Assembly (NCBI GenBank): GCA_023053685.1
Contig: JALIGW010000003.1
Span: 144,539,665-144,603,664, forward strand
DNA length: 64,000 bases
Source: Diadophis punctatus similis
Lineage: Eukaryota; Chordata; Lepidosauria; Squamata; Dipsadidae
Reading direction: 5' to 3'
The notes below the pieces were generated by a model. The model did no database searches. It was given only the letters and a program-made list of their open reading frames with translations, and was not told where the DNA came from. This document shows, piece by piece, positions 1 through 10,515 of the stretch. The position numbers were made by a program, and so were the translations under genes. Each line of letters begins with the position of its first letter. The first letter of the stretch is position 1.

Positions 1-170
1 TTTAAAAGATACCCTAATATCAAGGCTCGTATGTTTGATTCAACCAAATCATTGTTCAATAATACTTGAGAGTGTCATTTCTTGGTTAATCGTGTCACAA
101 TATTTTAAAAATTCCCTTTGTCTTATAGAATATTCCATTTGCCTGTTCTGCTTGGGGATTCTGAACGATG

Positions 171-479
171 CAGTGGTGGGCTGCTGACGGTCCGGACCGG
201 TTCAGGCAAATTGGTAGTTCCGACGATCAGCTGGCCCCGCCCACCCGCCCCTGCCCTATCCTGTCCTATATTTCCTTCTTTCTGACTCAGCTGATTCACG
301 CGGCACAGCTTATTTCCGGGCCTCCACTGTTCTACTTACCGGGCCTGCCTTAGAAGGTAAGCAGCTGAGCTTCAAATTGCTGTATTTTGAACGCTGTGCG
401 CATGCTTGCAAAGCACATGTGCGTGCGAGAAGCGCACGATCACCGAACTGGTTGTTAAACCGGTTGCAGCCCTCCCCTG
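171..479. mobile_element. hAT MITE, CAGnGGnGGG group, copy 1
   Basis: A 309-bp non-autonomous DNA element. It starts CAGTGGTGGGCTGCTG and ends with the imperfect inverse CAGCCCTCCCCTG. The 8-bp direct repeat GAACGATG flanks it exactly (163-170 and 480-487), the target duplication expected of hAT transposases. It contains inner ACCGGTT motifs near both ends and no coding capacity. Open frames crossing it are incidental. Confidence 0.88.
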
Positions 480-631
480 GAACGATGCAATTCACCCTTG
501 CTATAATATCAAGAAGATTGTTCTTTAGAAACATTTCTATACGAACCACATTAGCTTTAGCACAGTTTCTATAGAGGAAAAAAAAACCCTAATAAAATAC
601 TAGCAATTTATCCCATATCTTAAATATGGAG

Positions 632-915
632 TGTCAAGTTTCCAAGTAATATTTCCCCAGAATAAAAGTCTGTTGCATCCATCTTTCTTCAAAGTCTGTT
701 TATTAGGAACATATCAAATTGGCAAGGTCCGACTCTGGCCAGATTTCGGAATTACACCCAGTAAAAAGCAAAAGTTTGAAACTCCCTCCCCCCCCCCTAG
801 TCACAATCTCCAATCAGTTCTCAGTCCATCAGTCCGATGACTCCAAACTCCATCTTCCTCCAGCTGCAGGCACCATCTCAGTTCCCACGGGAAGAAATGC
901 CACCTAGCCATAACA
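632..915 (-). mobile_element. 3' LTR of a Gypsy-type retrotransposon
   Basis: Read on the minus strand this 284-bp block begins TGTTATGGC and ends CTTGACA, the TG...CA form of an LTR. It contains a CTAATAAACAG poly(A)-signal-like site. It lies directly downstream of a purine tract and of the integrase remnant at 1047-1604, the order expected at the 3' end of an LTR retrotransposon. The 5' LTR is not in the window, so no target duplication can be checked. Confidence 0.6.
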
Positions 916-929
916 TTCCCCCTTATCTC
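916..929 (-). other. Polypurine tract
   Basis: On the minus strand the sequence is GAGATAAGGGGGAA, abutting the TGTT start of the LTR. This is the position and composition of the plus-strand primer of an LTR retrotransposon. Confidence 0.6.
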
Positions 930-1046
930 TACAACCCCCCCTTCCTGCTGCTAGAATGTGGCGAACCTGAAGCACCGTTCATTTCCTTTGCAGAAAACCT
1001 AAAGAAAGCTAAGAAAAGAATAGACAAAGGCTACAATAAAACATGG

Positions 1047-1604
1047 CTACACATATGTCAGGTTCAGGGTCGACAGGCTGCCCACCCCTGCAAGCCAAAA
1101 TAACTTCCTGCAAAGAGATAACCATAATAGATTGGTTAAAGCTCTAACCTCCCCTATCACCCCAGGAACCCCCTTAGGATTATGAGGATTCTTCTCATGA
1201 AAACTCTTTATTAACCTGTCTGCATTTACTTTCCAACTCTTCACCCAAGTGGCCTCTGAAATAGGATATCCTTTCCAATGTATTAGGTACCGTAAGTGAC
1301 CCCTATATATCCTAGAATCTAAAATTAGTTTAACTTCGTAGTGCTTGTGGCCAGCAATTATCAAAGGTTTCGGTGGGACCCGATCTACTGGCCTAATAGA
1401 GGAACTGACAGCCGGCTTTAATAAGCTGCCGTGAAAGACCGGATGCACTTTCCCTAACAGGCAGGGGAACTTAAGCTGCAACGTGACTGGGTTAATTATT
1501 TTAATGATTTCAAAAGGACCCAAGAACTTCAGTCCTAACTTTCTCGTTGGCAACTGTAACTTTAGGTATTTGGTAGACAGGTAAACGATTTCTATATTGA
1601 AGTT
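1047..1604 (-). pseudogene. Gypsy (chromovirus-like) integrase C-terminus with chromodomain
   Basis: Partial pol gene of a Ty3/Gypsy retrotransposon; integrase inserts the element's cDNA into chromosomes. The open frame at 1047-1553 extends upstream in frame to about 1604, where a TAA stops it. The upstream part reads YLSTKYLKLQLPTRKLG, the segment before the integrase C-terminal GPF motif (KFLGPFEI), followed by VHPVFHGSLLKP. Then comes a chromodomain with YLIHWKGYP and the aromatic residues that bind methylated histone H3 tails in this family. The frame ends in the spacer before the purine tract and LTR. Reverse transcriptase, RNase H and the integrase catalytic core are missing upstream, where the sequence becomes ordinary AT-rich DNA. 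It is a 5'-truncated relic, not a host gene. Confidence 0.85.
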
Positions 1605-2562
1605 TTAGTTTTGTATTAAAAACAGCATAGCATGAACATTTCATAGACTTGGCTGTTTTAAATATCCCAGTCAATATTCTTGTTCATTCACTTTTAAAGA
1701 GTTTGTTCCATTATTTCTTGAATTGCCATTGTATATTGCACATAATATGATACTGTGGTTTGGGGGGAAATGCTCATGTAACAGCTGTCTTGGCAAGGCT
1801 GCTTTACCATACAGAACAGCTGTTATTAAAATTCTTCGCTGCTCATCCTCCCCATGAAAACAAAGATAAGACATTCACATGAAAGTAAATTCAGCCAAGG
1901 GGACAGGCCCAATCGAGACACAGAACACCTGGTCACATGACAAGTTTCTTTTGCTAGGCTGACCATTCAGCATGTGCTAAATGAGTACATTTTCCCTCTC
2001 CTTCCATTAATATATTGGAAGGAAATGTATGCAAGCACAGAAACATTTGGATGATTGCCCAGCTGCAATCCAAGTGCCCATTAGATGCCTATGTTGGCAA
2101 GCCCTGTAAGAAATATGATAAACCTTAGTATTGTTACTGTTATGGGGATCTGAATACATGGAAAAACAATGCTGTATACATGATAAAGTACTCATATAAG
2201 AACTTACTACTTATATTGTAAATTCATGGCAGCACACCATGATCTCTACATAGAAACAGACCTATAAAGATGAGAAGAAACACAAGTCTTGATAACTTTG
2301 TGAAGAAGTTGCCATCTGGAAAAAAAAGGTAGCTTTTGTTGTCTACTAAAGTAATCCAGCTGGCTCCCACATTATATTTTATAATGTTTCCATCAACAAT
2401 CAATGCCAAGAATCATTCCCACATCAAAAAGTAATATTTTTCCCTTATTTTGAGATACTACCTCTAGTATCTACTAGTATTTCAGGTACCGGTTCTTCAA
2501 ACAAATTGGTCCTTGTCACTATATTGACTCCTTCCCATCATTCTTTCAGTTGTCCAGTGAAC

Positions 2563-2592
2563 AAAAAGAGTCCACATTGTGGACTCTTTTTT
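2563..2592. repeat. Short perfect hairpin
   Basis: Arms AAAAAGAGTCCACA (2563-2576) and TGTGGACTCTTTTT (2579-2592) are perfect reverse complements with a 2-base loop, followed by more T residues. It resembles a terminator by shape, but there is no transcription unit to attach it to. Confidence 0.6.
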
Positions 2593-3379
2593 TTGGCCGA
2601 GTTTTCATTGTAGGCAGTGCCCCTGGGCATTCTTGGGAACCCAATGACAAACAGAAATGGAGTTGACTGTGAAAAGTATTGTGCTGAAAGTCAGTTGCAA
2701 AAAAAAATGTAGAAGTATATACATACCAATAGACACAGGTGGAAACTCCACGAGAGCATTCACAGTGCAGATGAGCCCCAAAATGTTTAAGGCAGTTCCA
2801 ATCCTCATCTCTTGAAAGTGTAATGAAGAAGTAAGCCCCAGATGAATGCTTAAGAAAATAACAGCAGGTAGGAAGTTGATTCGCCCACAGTAAATTCTCC
2901 GGCTACACAAATCCACTCATAAAGATAAACAAAGTATGAAAGAACCCACCCCCCCCAAAAAATACCCCTCCTTTAAAAGTCAGGATGATCTACTGCAATT
3001 TCCGAACAAAAAGAAGCAATTCGCTAAACATTTACAGGTGCTTTTAAAGAACTGAAAAGGTGTCAAGTGTTATAAAGCACCCACAATAGAGAGACAATAG
3101 ACTTGAAAAAAGTTCTCCCGATGAAGCCAAAAATCTGTGCAGAAGTCACTTCTAACCTTATACTTTGTTCCATGTAATTTAAATATAGATAATTAAGCTT
3201 TCTTTTTCCCCTCTTTTTTGAGGTGTGCAGAAAAAGGAATTGCTGTGTGAAAATCACACTCAGATTTTCCAAATGTTTCTTCTTGTTGGCAGTGGCACAA
3301 AAATCACCTGCAAACAACTCCCCATATCAAATTACAAAAATAAATTAATGTATTTGTACAAATACATTTGTACTAATGT

Positions 3380-3412
3380 ATTGGGGTAAGCAATAACATT
3401 GCTTACCCCAAT
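3380..3412. repeat. Perfect 15-bp inverted repeat
   Basis: ATTGGGGTAAGCAAT at 3380-3394 is repeated in inverse at 3398-3412 with a 3-base loop. A 16-bp palindrome lies just upstream at 3350-3365. No function is evident. Confidence 0.65.
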
Positions 3413-3505
3413 AAGGAAAAAAATCTGATGTATGTTTATATGTGAGTGTTTGTGTGGTGCTTTGGGCGGGCCGGGGGTAGTTCACTTCCTCTCTTAGCCT
3501 TAGGA

Positions 3506-3651
3506 CAGGGGTGGACAAACTATGGTTCTTAGAGGACCCGTGGACTTCAACTCCCAGAATTCCTTGGCCAGCCATGCATGCATGGCTGGCTCAGGAATTC
3601 TGGGAGTTGAAGTTCACAGGTCCTCAAAGAGCCATAGTTTGCCCAACCCTG
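3506..3651. mobile_element. Palindromic hAT MITE
   Basis: A 146-bp near-perfect palindrome whose arms contain ACTTCAACTCCCAGAATTCC and its inverse around a CATGCATGCATG centre. The ends are CAGGGGTGG and CCAACCCTG. Flanks CCTTAGGA (3498-3505) and CCCTAGGA (3652-3659) form an 8-bp duplication with one mismatch. A decayed half of the same type lies at 51682-51755. Confidence 0.85.
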
Positions 3652-3931
3652 CCCTAGGAAGAAGTCAATGGCAAACCACTTCTGAAAAATATTGCCCAGA
3701 AAACAGCATGGGCCTGTTCATGTAGTTTCAAGGAGTCAGGATTGAATTCAAAGCACTATAGATGTATTTGTGTTTGTGAGTGTTTTGTAGGTCTCCCTGT
3801 GGATGTTTCAAATTTAGAGTTAAACAGAATGATGTACAGAGGAAATGATATATAGTAAATATATTATGTAGAGTGAATTATTAGAGCATACAAAAAGATA
3901 ACTCAATAAATATGTAAATAAATTGGTTCTA

Positions 3932-4770
3932 CAGGTAGTCCTCACTTACTATTTGTTCAACAACAACTGTTCAAAGTTTTAAAACAATGTTTTAAAAAAT
4001 AACTTTACAAGCCATTTACAACTATTTATGACCATAGCATTCCTCATGCTTGTGATCACCATTGCAGTCAGCATACATTGGCCTGTGCCTGAGCTGTATT
4101 TTTTTTTCTCTTCCCCCACCTGCCCTTACAGAGCAGAGATATTGGAGAGAAAGGGATTGCAAATAAATAAGCTGCTTGCTTTTCTACACAATGACACTGG
4201 CATCTGGAGCTAGGAGCCATGGGTGCACTATGCAAACAGCTTACAATACTCTCTTAAAATCTCTTTCTTTTCAATCTCTGGGATCAAACAAGAAGTGGGG
4301 AGGGAAAAAAATCAGGTGATTTCTGTAGACAGTATGTTCTTTTTCTGACCCCTTCCCCTTTCACTCTGACAAAGAAACTGGAGAGGATTTAAAGAAAGTA
4401 AGTTGTTTGGTCCTCTGAACATCAACAGCAATACAAGTGTGGTGGCAACAGGAAAAGGTCAGGCAAAGGAGAGATTTCCTACAGAAATTGCTTGACCCTC
4501 ACAGAGTGAAGAGATTGGAGAGAGGATTTCAAGAGAGTATTTTAAGCTGCTTGCATAGCATGCCTGCAATTCTGAGCCCAGGCTATGGTCCAATAGCATT
4601 GCTTTTGATGTGTACAAGACTGTAAGCAGCACTTGAACATTCCAAAGGGTGGGGAAGTAGTTAGGAGACCAATTGACTAGTCTTATCTCTTTTCTCTTTC
4701 CAGCCCAAGAGCACCAATATTTCCCCCTTAACAACTGCTTTGCTAAGGTTTGTTAAGCTACAGCTACCTG
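3932..4770. mobile_element. Mariner-type MITE, decayed long copy
   Basis: It starts CAGGTAGTCCTCACTTA and ends AAGCTACAGCTACCTG, flanked by TA on both sides, as expected for Tc1/mariner insertion. The ends match the better-preserved copy at 14725-15120. The 839-bp length implies extra internal DNA or divergence. No transposase is visible. Confidence 0.65.
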
Positions 4771-4772
4771 TA

Positions 4773-5337
4773 TATTGATTTATGATTGAGTCTTGTGATA
4801 GACAAATACACTTGGAGAGCTACTTAACACAAGTAGCTTATCATTTTGATCTGGCTGTATATGGTTGCTCATGAACTATCTAAATAGACCATAAATTAAT
4901 AGATGGCTGAAATTAGAAATATTATCTCCTTATATATTAAATGTTTTATGAACTGGGATTGGAGAAAACATTTGCAAAATTCTGAGGGATGGGACAGAAT
5001 GGATCTGCAGCTATTAAGTTGTCCAATGATTTAGTTACTCAATATTCTGATTAGATCTGCCAATTCCCAAGAGGCACTAGATACCGCTGGGGGACCCTTT
5101 TATAGCATTAAATGGATTAGGCTCTTTTGAATGTCATGTAGGTGCCAGGTCATGGCTGACTGCCATCCATTTTGAAAAATGTAAACTCTATTTGTCACTA
5201 CAGGACTCATGCCCGGGCTACATATGTACATAGCTGCTTTTGTCAGAATGAAGAAAGAAGCATTGTGCCATCATGCTGTGATTTCTGCCCTTTGGGACAT
5301 ACATGTAACATTGTTTGAGACATACATGCAACATTCT
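4773..5337. other. No gene or recognised repeat
   Basis: AT-rich sequence without open frames of note, between the mariner MITE and the LTR that begins at 5342. Confidence 0.5.
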
Positions 5338-5531
5338 GATGTGTAGAGAGTTAGCACCCACCTCCTAGGACAGGGGTCGGGAACCTTTTTGACTAAGAGA
5401 GCCATGAAAGCAAAAAATTTGGAAATTTATTTCAGTGAGAGCCATATAATATATTTTAAAAGACATTCAACTAAATGTCAGTATAATAAGCCTCTGAATT
5501 TATTCTTTTAAACAATGTTGTTATAACACCA

Positions 5532-7502
5532 TTAATGCGACTTCTGGTGTTGCATGGATTTGCTGATGTCTTTGTAGTCGGGTTGGTACTTGGTGAGGTT
5601 AAGCTTCATGCAAGCGTTGAGGCTTTCATCCGTTAAACATGATCGTAGGTTGGACTTGATGTTTTTAAGATGTGAGAATGACTGCTCACATGCATACGTA
5701 GATCCAAACATGGTCAATACAGCAATACTCACACGCTGCAGTGTGTGGTATGTGACAGGAAGCGCGTTCCAAGTTTTGAGAATCAGCTGGTCTTCGGATT
5801 GGAGTTTTTTCATTTCTGTCCACATGTGCTTGCTCGCCAACTCTGCTTTCTGTCGTGCGATTCTTTCCAAATCTTCATTCAGTGACTTGAACTTATTCAC
5901 CCACATGTCTGAGGCCTTCAGGTCAGCCACTTCTGCTTCAAAATCTCTGACGGAGACACCAGGGATGTAATTCAGGTCGGCTGTGTTCAGTGAACACTCG
6001 TTTGGATGGGTGATGAACTTAAAAAGACGAGTGTGCTCACGAAATTCTCCAAAGCGTGCTTTGAAGGACTGTAGGAGACTGGATGTGCAGCCAGCTAGCT
6101 GGTGGAGATCAAGGTTTTGAATGGGTTCACTTGCTGTGCATGCATCTTTAAATTGGCTCAGTTTTTCAAAATGTAGTAAACGACCTGTTTCAAGATCCGT
6201 GATGAAAAGCTCCAGCTTGTTTTCAAAAGCAAATACAGCTTGTTGAAGGGATAACACTGTATTTCCAATGCCTTGCATTTTCACGTTGAGCTGGTTCAGA
6301 TGTTCAGTCAGATCTACGAGATAGTAAAACTTGAGGAGCCACTCGGTGTCGGCTAGCTCAGGATGCCCGACGCCTTTCATTTCAAGGAAAGTCCGGATTT
6401 CATTCAGGCAAGCCGCAAAACGGCTAAGCACCTTCCCTCTTGACAACCAACGCACATTGCTGTGCAAAAGCAGACCAGAATAGTTATTTTCAACTTCATC
6501 CAGCAGTGTTTTAAACTGGCGATCATTTAAGTCTCGGGCAACAATAAAGTTGATCACACGAATGACCAGCGACATCACTTCGCCAAACTGCCTGTCACAC
6601 ATCTGAGCACAAAGTGCCTCCTGGTGTATAATGCAATGGAAACTTAGGATGGGTCTATTTTCATGTTCACGGAGAAGCGCCACAAATCCTTTGTTTTTCC
6701 CCACCATACACGGAGCACCATCAGTACACACTGAGAGAAGTTTATCCATAGGTAGACTTTTTTCTTGAGCAAACTCCATGAAAGACTTGAATAAATCCTC
6801 ACCTCTTGTGGACCCTTTTAATGGCAGAACAGCAAGACTTTCTTCGCGCAGTGTGTCACCAACAGCATATCTTGCAATCACGCTGAACTGCGACAAATGG
6901 CTCACGTCTGTTGACTCATCCAAAGCCAGAGAAAAGAACGGCGCTGCATTTATGTCCTTCACTTGCGTTTCCTCCACTTTGTTTGCCATCACGATGGTAT
7001 GATCATGAACAGTTCTTGCCGACAGAGGCATGTCTTATATCCGTTTGATTATCTTGTCTTTGTTCGGAAGATCATCAAAAAGTTCATTGGCTACATCCAG
7101 CATGAACGTTTTAGCATACTCGCCATCTGTGAATGGTTTTCCGTTCCTCACTATTGCTAAAGAACCAGCAAAGCTAGCCGAATTATAGTCACCTTGCCGG
7201 GTCTATACGCGGAGTTGCTGCTGGCTAGCTTGCACCCTGCTCAGAAGCTCTTGGCACGCTTTCTTTCTGCTGTCTCCCGCAGGGTATTTTGATGCAAAGG
7301 TAGCGTGTCGCGTGTCGAAGTGCCGCTTTACATTCGACCGTTTCAACGATGTAATTTTGTCATTGCAAATTAGACACACCGCAGAACCCGCTCTCTCCAC
7401 AAAGGCGAATTCTTCGGTCCATTCGTCCTGAAATGTACGATACTGGTCATCTTTTTTTCTTTTCGCCATCTTCTTCGTCGACATATTTTTCAGCCCAACC
7501 AA
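5532..7502 (-). pseudogene. hAT transposase with BED zinc finger, two premature stops
   Basis: A 656-codon frame from the ATG at 7502 to the stop at 5532-5534, about the usual length for a hAT transposase of the Charlie/ZBED/GTF2IRD2-like type. Such enzymes bind the element's ends and cut and paste it. Residues 43-66 form a BED finger (C-X2-C-X14-H-X4-H). Further on come LALDESTDVS and CTDGAPCMVG, the regions carrying catalytic Asp residues, then HCIIHQEALC and the NVRWLSRG block. The C-terminal hAT dimerisation region includes GSTYACEQSFSHLKNIKS. Two in-frame stops break it: TAG at 7203-7205 (codon 100) and TAA at 7035-7037 (codon 156). No frameshift is needed between the parts, so decay looks limited. 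The last 499 codons (from 7031) remain open and contain the catalytic core, but not the DNA-binding finger. Confidence 0.93.
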
Positions 7503-7607
7503 CTTCGCAGGGGTAGTTGCAAAAAAAATAGAAGGCAGAAGTTTCTAATACATACATACATACATACACACACACATAAAATATACATGGATAAAAATCT
7601 AATTATC

Positions 7608-7913
7608 ATGAGGGTCCTTGTTGGTGCTCTCTGAACTTGTTTTCTTGCAGACGTTTCATTACCCTAACTAGGTAACATCAGTGCTATCAGTGGGGGTGGG
7701 GGTGGTCTTAAGAGATTCTTTAGTATCCACCCCCACGCCCAGACAGGCAAGTCACCAGAATATAAACTGACAGCAAACAGCTCTCCTTACTAGCACTTAT
7801 GATGTTACCTAGTTAGGGTAATGAAAATGTCTGCAAGAAAACAAGCAAGCTCACAGAGCACCAAGGACCCCTCATTTTCAACCCTGAGCTACAAATATTT
7901 GCCTTTATTGGTA
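7608..7913. mobile_element. Palindromic retroposon inside the hAT (possibly Penelope-like)
   Basis: The left arm, with GGTCCTTGTTGGTGCTCTCTG and TTTCTTGCAGACGTTTCATT, is repeated in inverse after a central block of about 100 bp. One end carries ACCCTGAGCTACAAATATT. A 10-bp duplication TCTAATTATC flanks it (7598-7607, 7914-7923). Long duplications suggest target-primed insertion. Related copies lie at 40804-41263, 16617-16680 and 58490-58585. Assignment to Penelope-like elements is inference from the inverted-arm structure. Confidence 0.6.
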
Positions 7914-7923
7914 TCTAATTATC

Positions 7924-9300
7924 GTCTGTATATCAGATACTATTAAGACTTTTTGCTCTTCGTAATGTTCTGCTATTGTTTATAACTGAATTGCTACCAA
8001 AGATATTTAAATCTTTATCATTCACTATACTACCAGACATCCCTAATACATAGTTAGACACAGGCAGTGGCACAGAACTAGATTTGGAGGCAGTAATATA
8101 GAGGTGATAAATCATTTTTCTTTTATATTGGCTATGTTTCTTTTATCAGAACCATCGTAAAATAGAAATTGAATGTTACAGCCAAAAATGTTTATTTTTA
8201 ATATGATCATGAATAAAAATATGTTATGAATAAGAAAGAATCTTACTGTAGGAAGGAAGTCTTCTAGCTGTAATAAAAGTGAGAACTTTCTGCAAATATT
8301 CAGGTTTTCTGAAAACAAAAAATAAGGATAAAAAGGGATTGAGCCAAGTGATTAGAAACAAAATCCAGAGAAGCTGTAGCATCAACAGAGAATTATACCA
8401 TGGTATATATACAAACAAACTTAAGAAGGAAAACTGGATATAATGCTGAAGGTACATGACTTCAAGAAAACCCCGGGAGATGGTCCAGTACTGTGCTGCA
8501 GCCTGTTGGGAACTGGGCCATGCAAGCACAGGGTGAGCACACAAAACAGCATTTGTGCAAGTGGCACTCATGTATGCAACTGTGACCATCAAATGTACTA
8601 AAAAATTTATTGTGCTTATTTTAACAATACATTTCAGAGCAATTCAGTTTTTAAATTAGAAATATTAAGTCTTAATTTCCATTCATCAATTTGAAATGTA
8701 AAAGTTGTTGGTGTATATACGTTTTCAAAGCAACCAGGCCACCTGTCCAATTAGATGACGTTGACAAGATTATGGAAGAACTAGTATCTAGGTTTAATTC
8801 CTCTCCTCTTTCCTGACTCCCATTTATTTTGTTTTTGCTTTGAATCCACTTGACCCTGCAGACAGAATCATCTTATCTTCTAACAACTGCTCCAGATTAT
8901 TTAGACATTTTTAGGAACTGTTGAGGCTAATACCAAGAATAAACATTTACTTCTTTCCAAGACAATTGTTTGTGGAGATTCTCAGACATCCAAGTCACAG
9001 CTGTTTCAAAGATCTTTTTCAAAAGGCAATTGGACTATTTTTTCCTTGAGGAAGAAAAATAGAAGCTAGGAGCAGTTTATCAATCCCCACCATGGCTCCT
9101 TTCTCCCTCGCCCAGCCCTCTTCCAAGATGTCAAGTGGAAGCAAGGTAGGTGGGTGGGTTGCTCCCCTCCCCTCCCCTTGGAGGAAGAAGAAGCCTCTGT
9201 CGCCGTCTCCCGCGGGATTCCAGTCACCTGACTGAGTCCCCGACCGCGGCGCCGGCAGGGTGAACGCGCATGGGAGGGAAGGAGACAGCGCGCGCTGCTG
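7924..9300. other. hAT internal non-coding DNA
   Basis: AT-rich to about 9060, then GC-rich. A fragment with TTTTTCAAAAGGCAATTGG near 9020 resembles the repeat at 24821-25105. The 122-codon frame at 8224-8592 has no recognised family. Confidence 0.4.
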
Positions 9301-9310
9301 CTACTGCTAT

Positions 9311-10051
9311 CGTACTGAAACTTCGGAGCCGGGGGGAGCTGAAAAACGGCCGCGGCTGCATCCCTGCCATTCTCCAGCCAAGCAGCCGAAGGAGCCCCGG
9401 AGCTCCGACGCTGCCCTGCATCTTGGTCTCCTGCCGCCACCGCCAGCTGCAGCCTTCCCAGCACGTGGGCGCACGCGGGAGGGATCGCGGAGCAGAGGCG
9501 CCCGGCGACTTAAGGCAAGAGGCAGGCGGGAGACGGGCAGGAGCCTGCTGCCGCCGATGCCACTTCTGGCATCCCTGCGCCTCTCGCACCGCTCGCCGGG
9601 TGCCTCTGCTCCGCGATCCCTCTCGCGTGCGCCCACGTGCTGGGAAGGCTGCAGGTGGGAAGGCTGAAGGTGCCTCTGCTCCGCGATCCCTCTCGCGTGC
9701 GCCCACGTGCTGGGAAGGCTGCAGGTGGGCGCGCGCGAGAGGGATCGCGGAGCAGAGGCACCCGGCGAGCGGTGCGAGAGGCGCAGGGATGCCAGAAGTG
9801 GCATCGGCGGCAGCAGGCTCCTGCCCGTCTCCCGCCTGCCTCTTGCCTTAAGCCGCCGGGCGCCTCTGCTCTGCGATCCCTCCCGCGTGCGCCCACGTGC
9901 TGGGAAGGCTGCAGCTGGCGGTGGCGGCAGGAGACCAAGATGCAGGGCAGCGTCGGAGCTCCGGGGCTCCTTCGGCCGCTTGGCTGGAGAATGGCAGGGA
10001 TGCAGCTGCGGCCGTTTTTCAGCTCCCCCCGGCTCCGAAGTTTCAGTACCC
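9311..10051. repeat. GC-rich foldback with arms of about 320 bp
   Basis: The sequence from GTACTGAAACTTCGGAGC (9311) inward recurs as its reverse complement ending GCTCCGAAGTTTCAGTAC (10051). The arms reach to about 9620 and back from about 9729. The centre repeats the segment with GCGATCCCTCTCGCG again. About ten overlapping open frames on both strands are products of this GC-rich symmetry and not genes. Confidence 0.85.
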
Positions 10052-10131
10052 GGCGTATAAGACGACCCCCGACTTTCGAGATGATTTTCAAGGGGTAAAA
10101 AGTCATCTTATACGCCAGAACATACGGTATC
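10047..10131. mobile_element. CGTATAAGACG MITE terminus
   Basis: Read on the minus strand it begins TACCGTATGTTCTGGCGTATAAG and carries a second inverted GTCTTATACGCC copy. It abuts the right arm of the foldback, so the foldback may be the interior of this element. The matching left terminus is missing at 9300, which implies loss of the left end. Confidence 0.55.
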
Positions 10132-10515
10132 TCTGAGCAAATTTATACATACCTGACGACGCGCGAAGGGAAGCAAGAAAGCCAAGTCTACACTCTCACA
10201 CAAAGCCCCTCACCTGCCGCACGTGCTCGGCCCTGCCCCCGCCCTCTCATCGCTTCACTCCTGCTACCGTTTCCTTGGTTTCCCAACCGTCTTTCCACAT
10301 AAACTTCCCTCACGTGGCCCCATCAGCGGGCTCTCTTATTGGCCCACCGGCCTGACCAATGATTGTGTTCAGCAGGGCCGGGAAAGCGGGCAGGAGAAGC
10401 TCCGCGCCGCAACCGCCGCCAGTTCCATCGGCTAGGATTTCACCCCTGCTGCGAGCCATATGCAAGCATCAAAAGAGCCACATCTGGCTCGCGAGCCATA
10501 GGTTCCCGACCCCTG
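10132..10515. other. hAT right subterminal region
   Basis: GC-rich at first, then GAGCCACATCTGGCTCGCGAG motifs leading into the right inverted repeat. These repeated motifs are candidate transposase-binding sites, by analogy with other hAT elements. Confidence 0.5.

Larger units (their letters stand above)
1620..3495. other. No gene or recognised repeat
   Basis: AT-rich sequence. The 103-codon minus-strand frame at 2605-2916 has transmembrane-like residues but no recognised family. Two small hairpins are listed separately. Confidence 0.5.
5371..10515 (-). mobile_element. Full-length hAT DNA transposon, 5,145 bp
   Basis: Terminal inverted repeats CAGGGGTCGGGAACC (5371) and GGTTCCCGACCCCTG (ending 10515) are flanked by a perfect 8-bp duplication TCCTAGGA (5363-5370, 10516-10523). 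The subterminal regions share GAGCCA/TGGCTC motifs. Inside is one transposase gene on the minus strand (5532-7502). The interior later received a palindromic retroposon (7608-7913) and holds a GC-rich foldback (9311-10051). Both ends are intact, but the transposase has two stops, so the copy is probably unable to move on its own. Confidence 0.92.

Noticed and set aside
2605..2916. 103-codon minus frame with transporter-like hydrophobic segments and a GTATGT donor-like site near 2731
   Set aside because: An acceptor-like CTTTCAAG also exists, but no family motif fits and no neighbouring exon was found. Probably chance.
9066..10136. About ten overlapping open frames of 79 to 198 codons on both strands
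   Set aside because: They lie in a GC-rich inverted repeat, so each frame has a mirror partner. No domain and no splice context.
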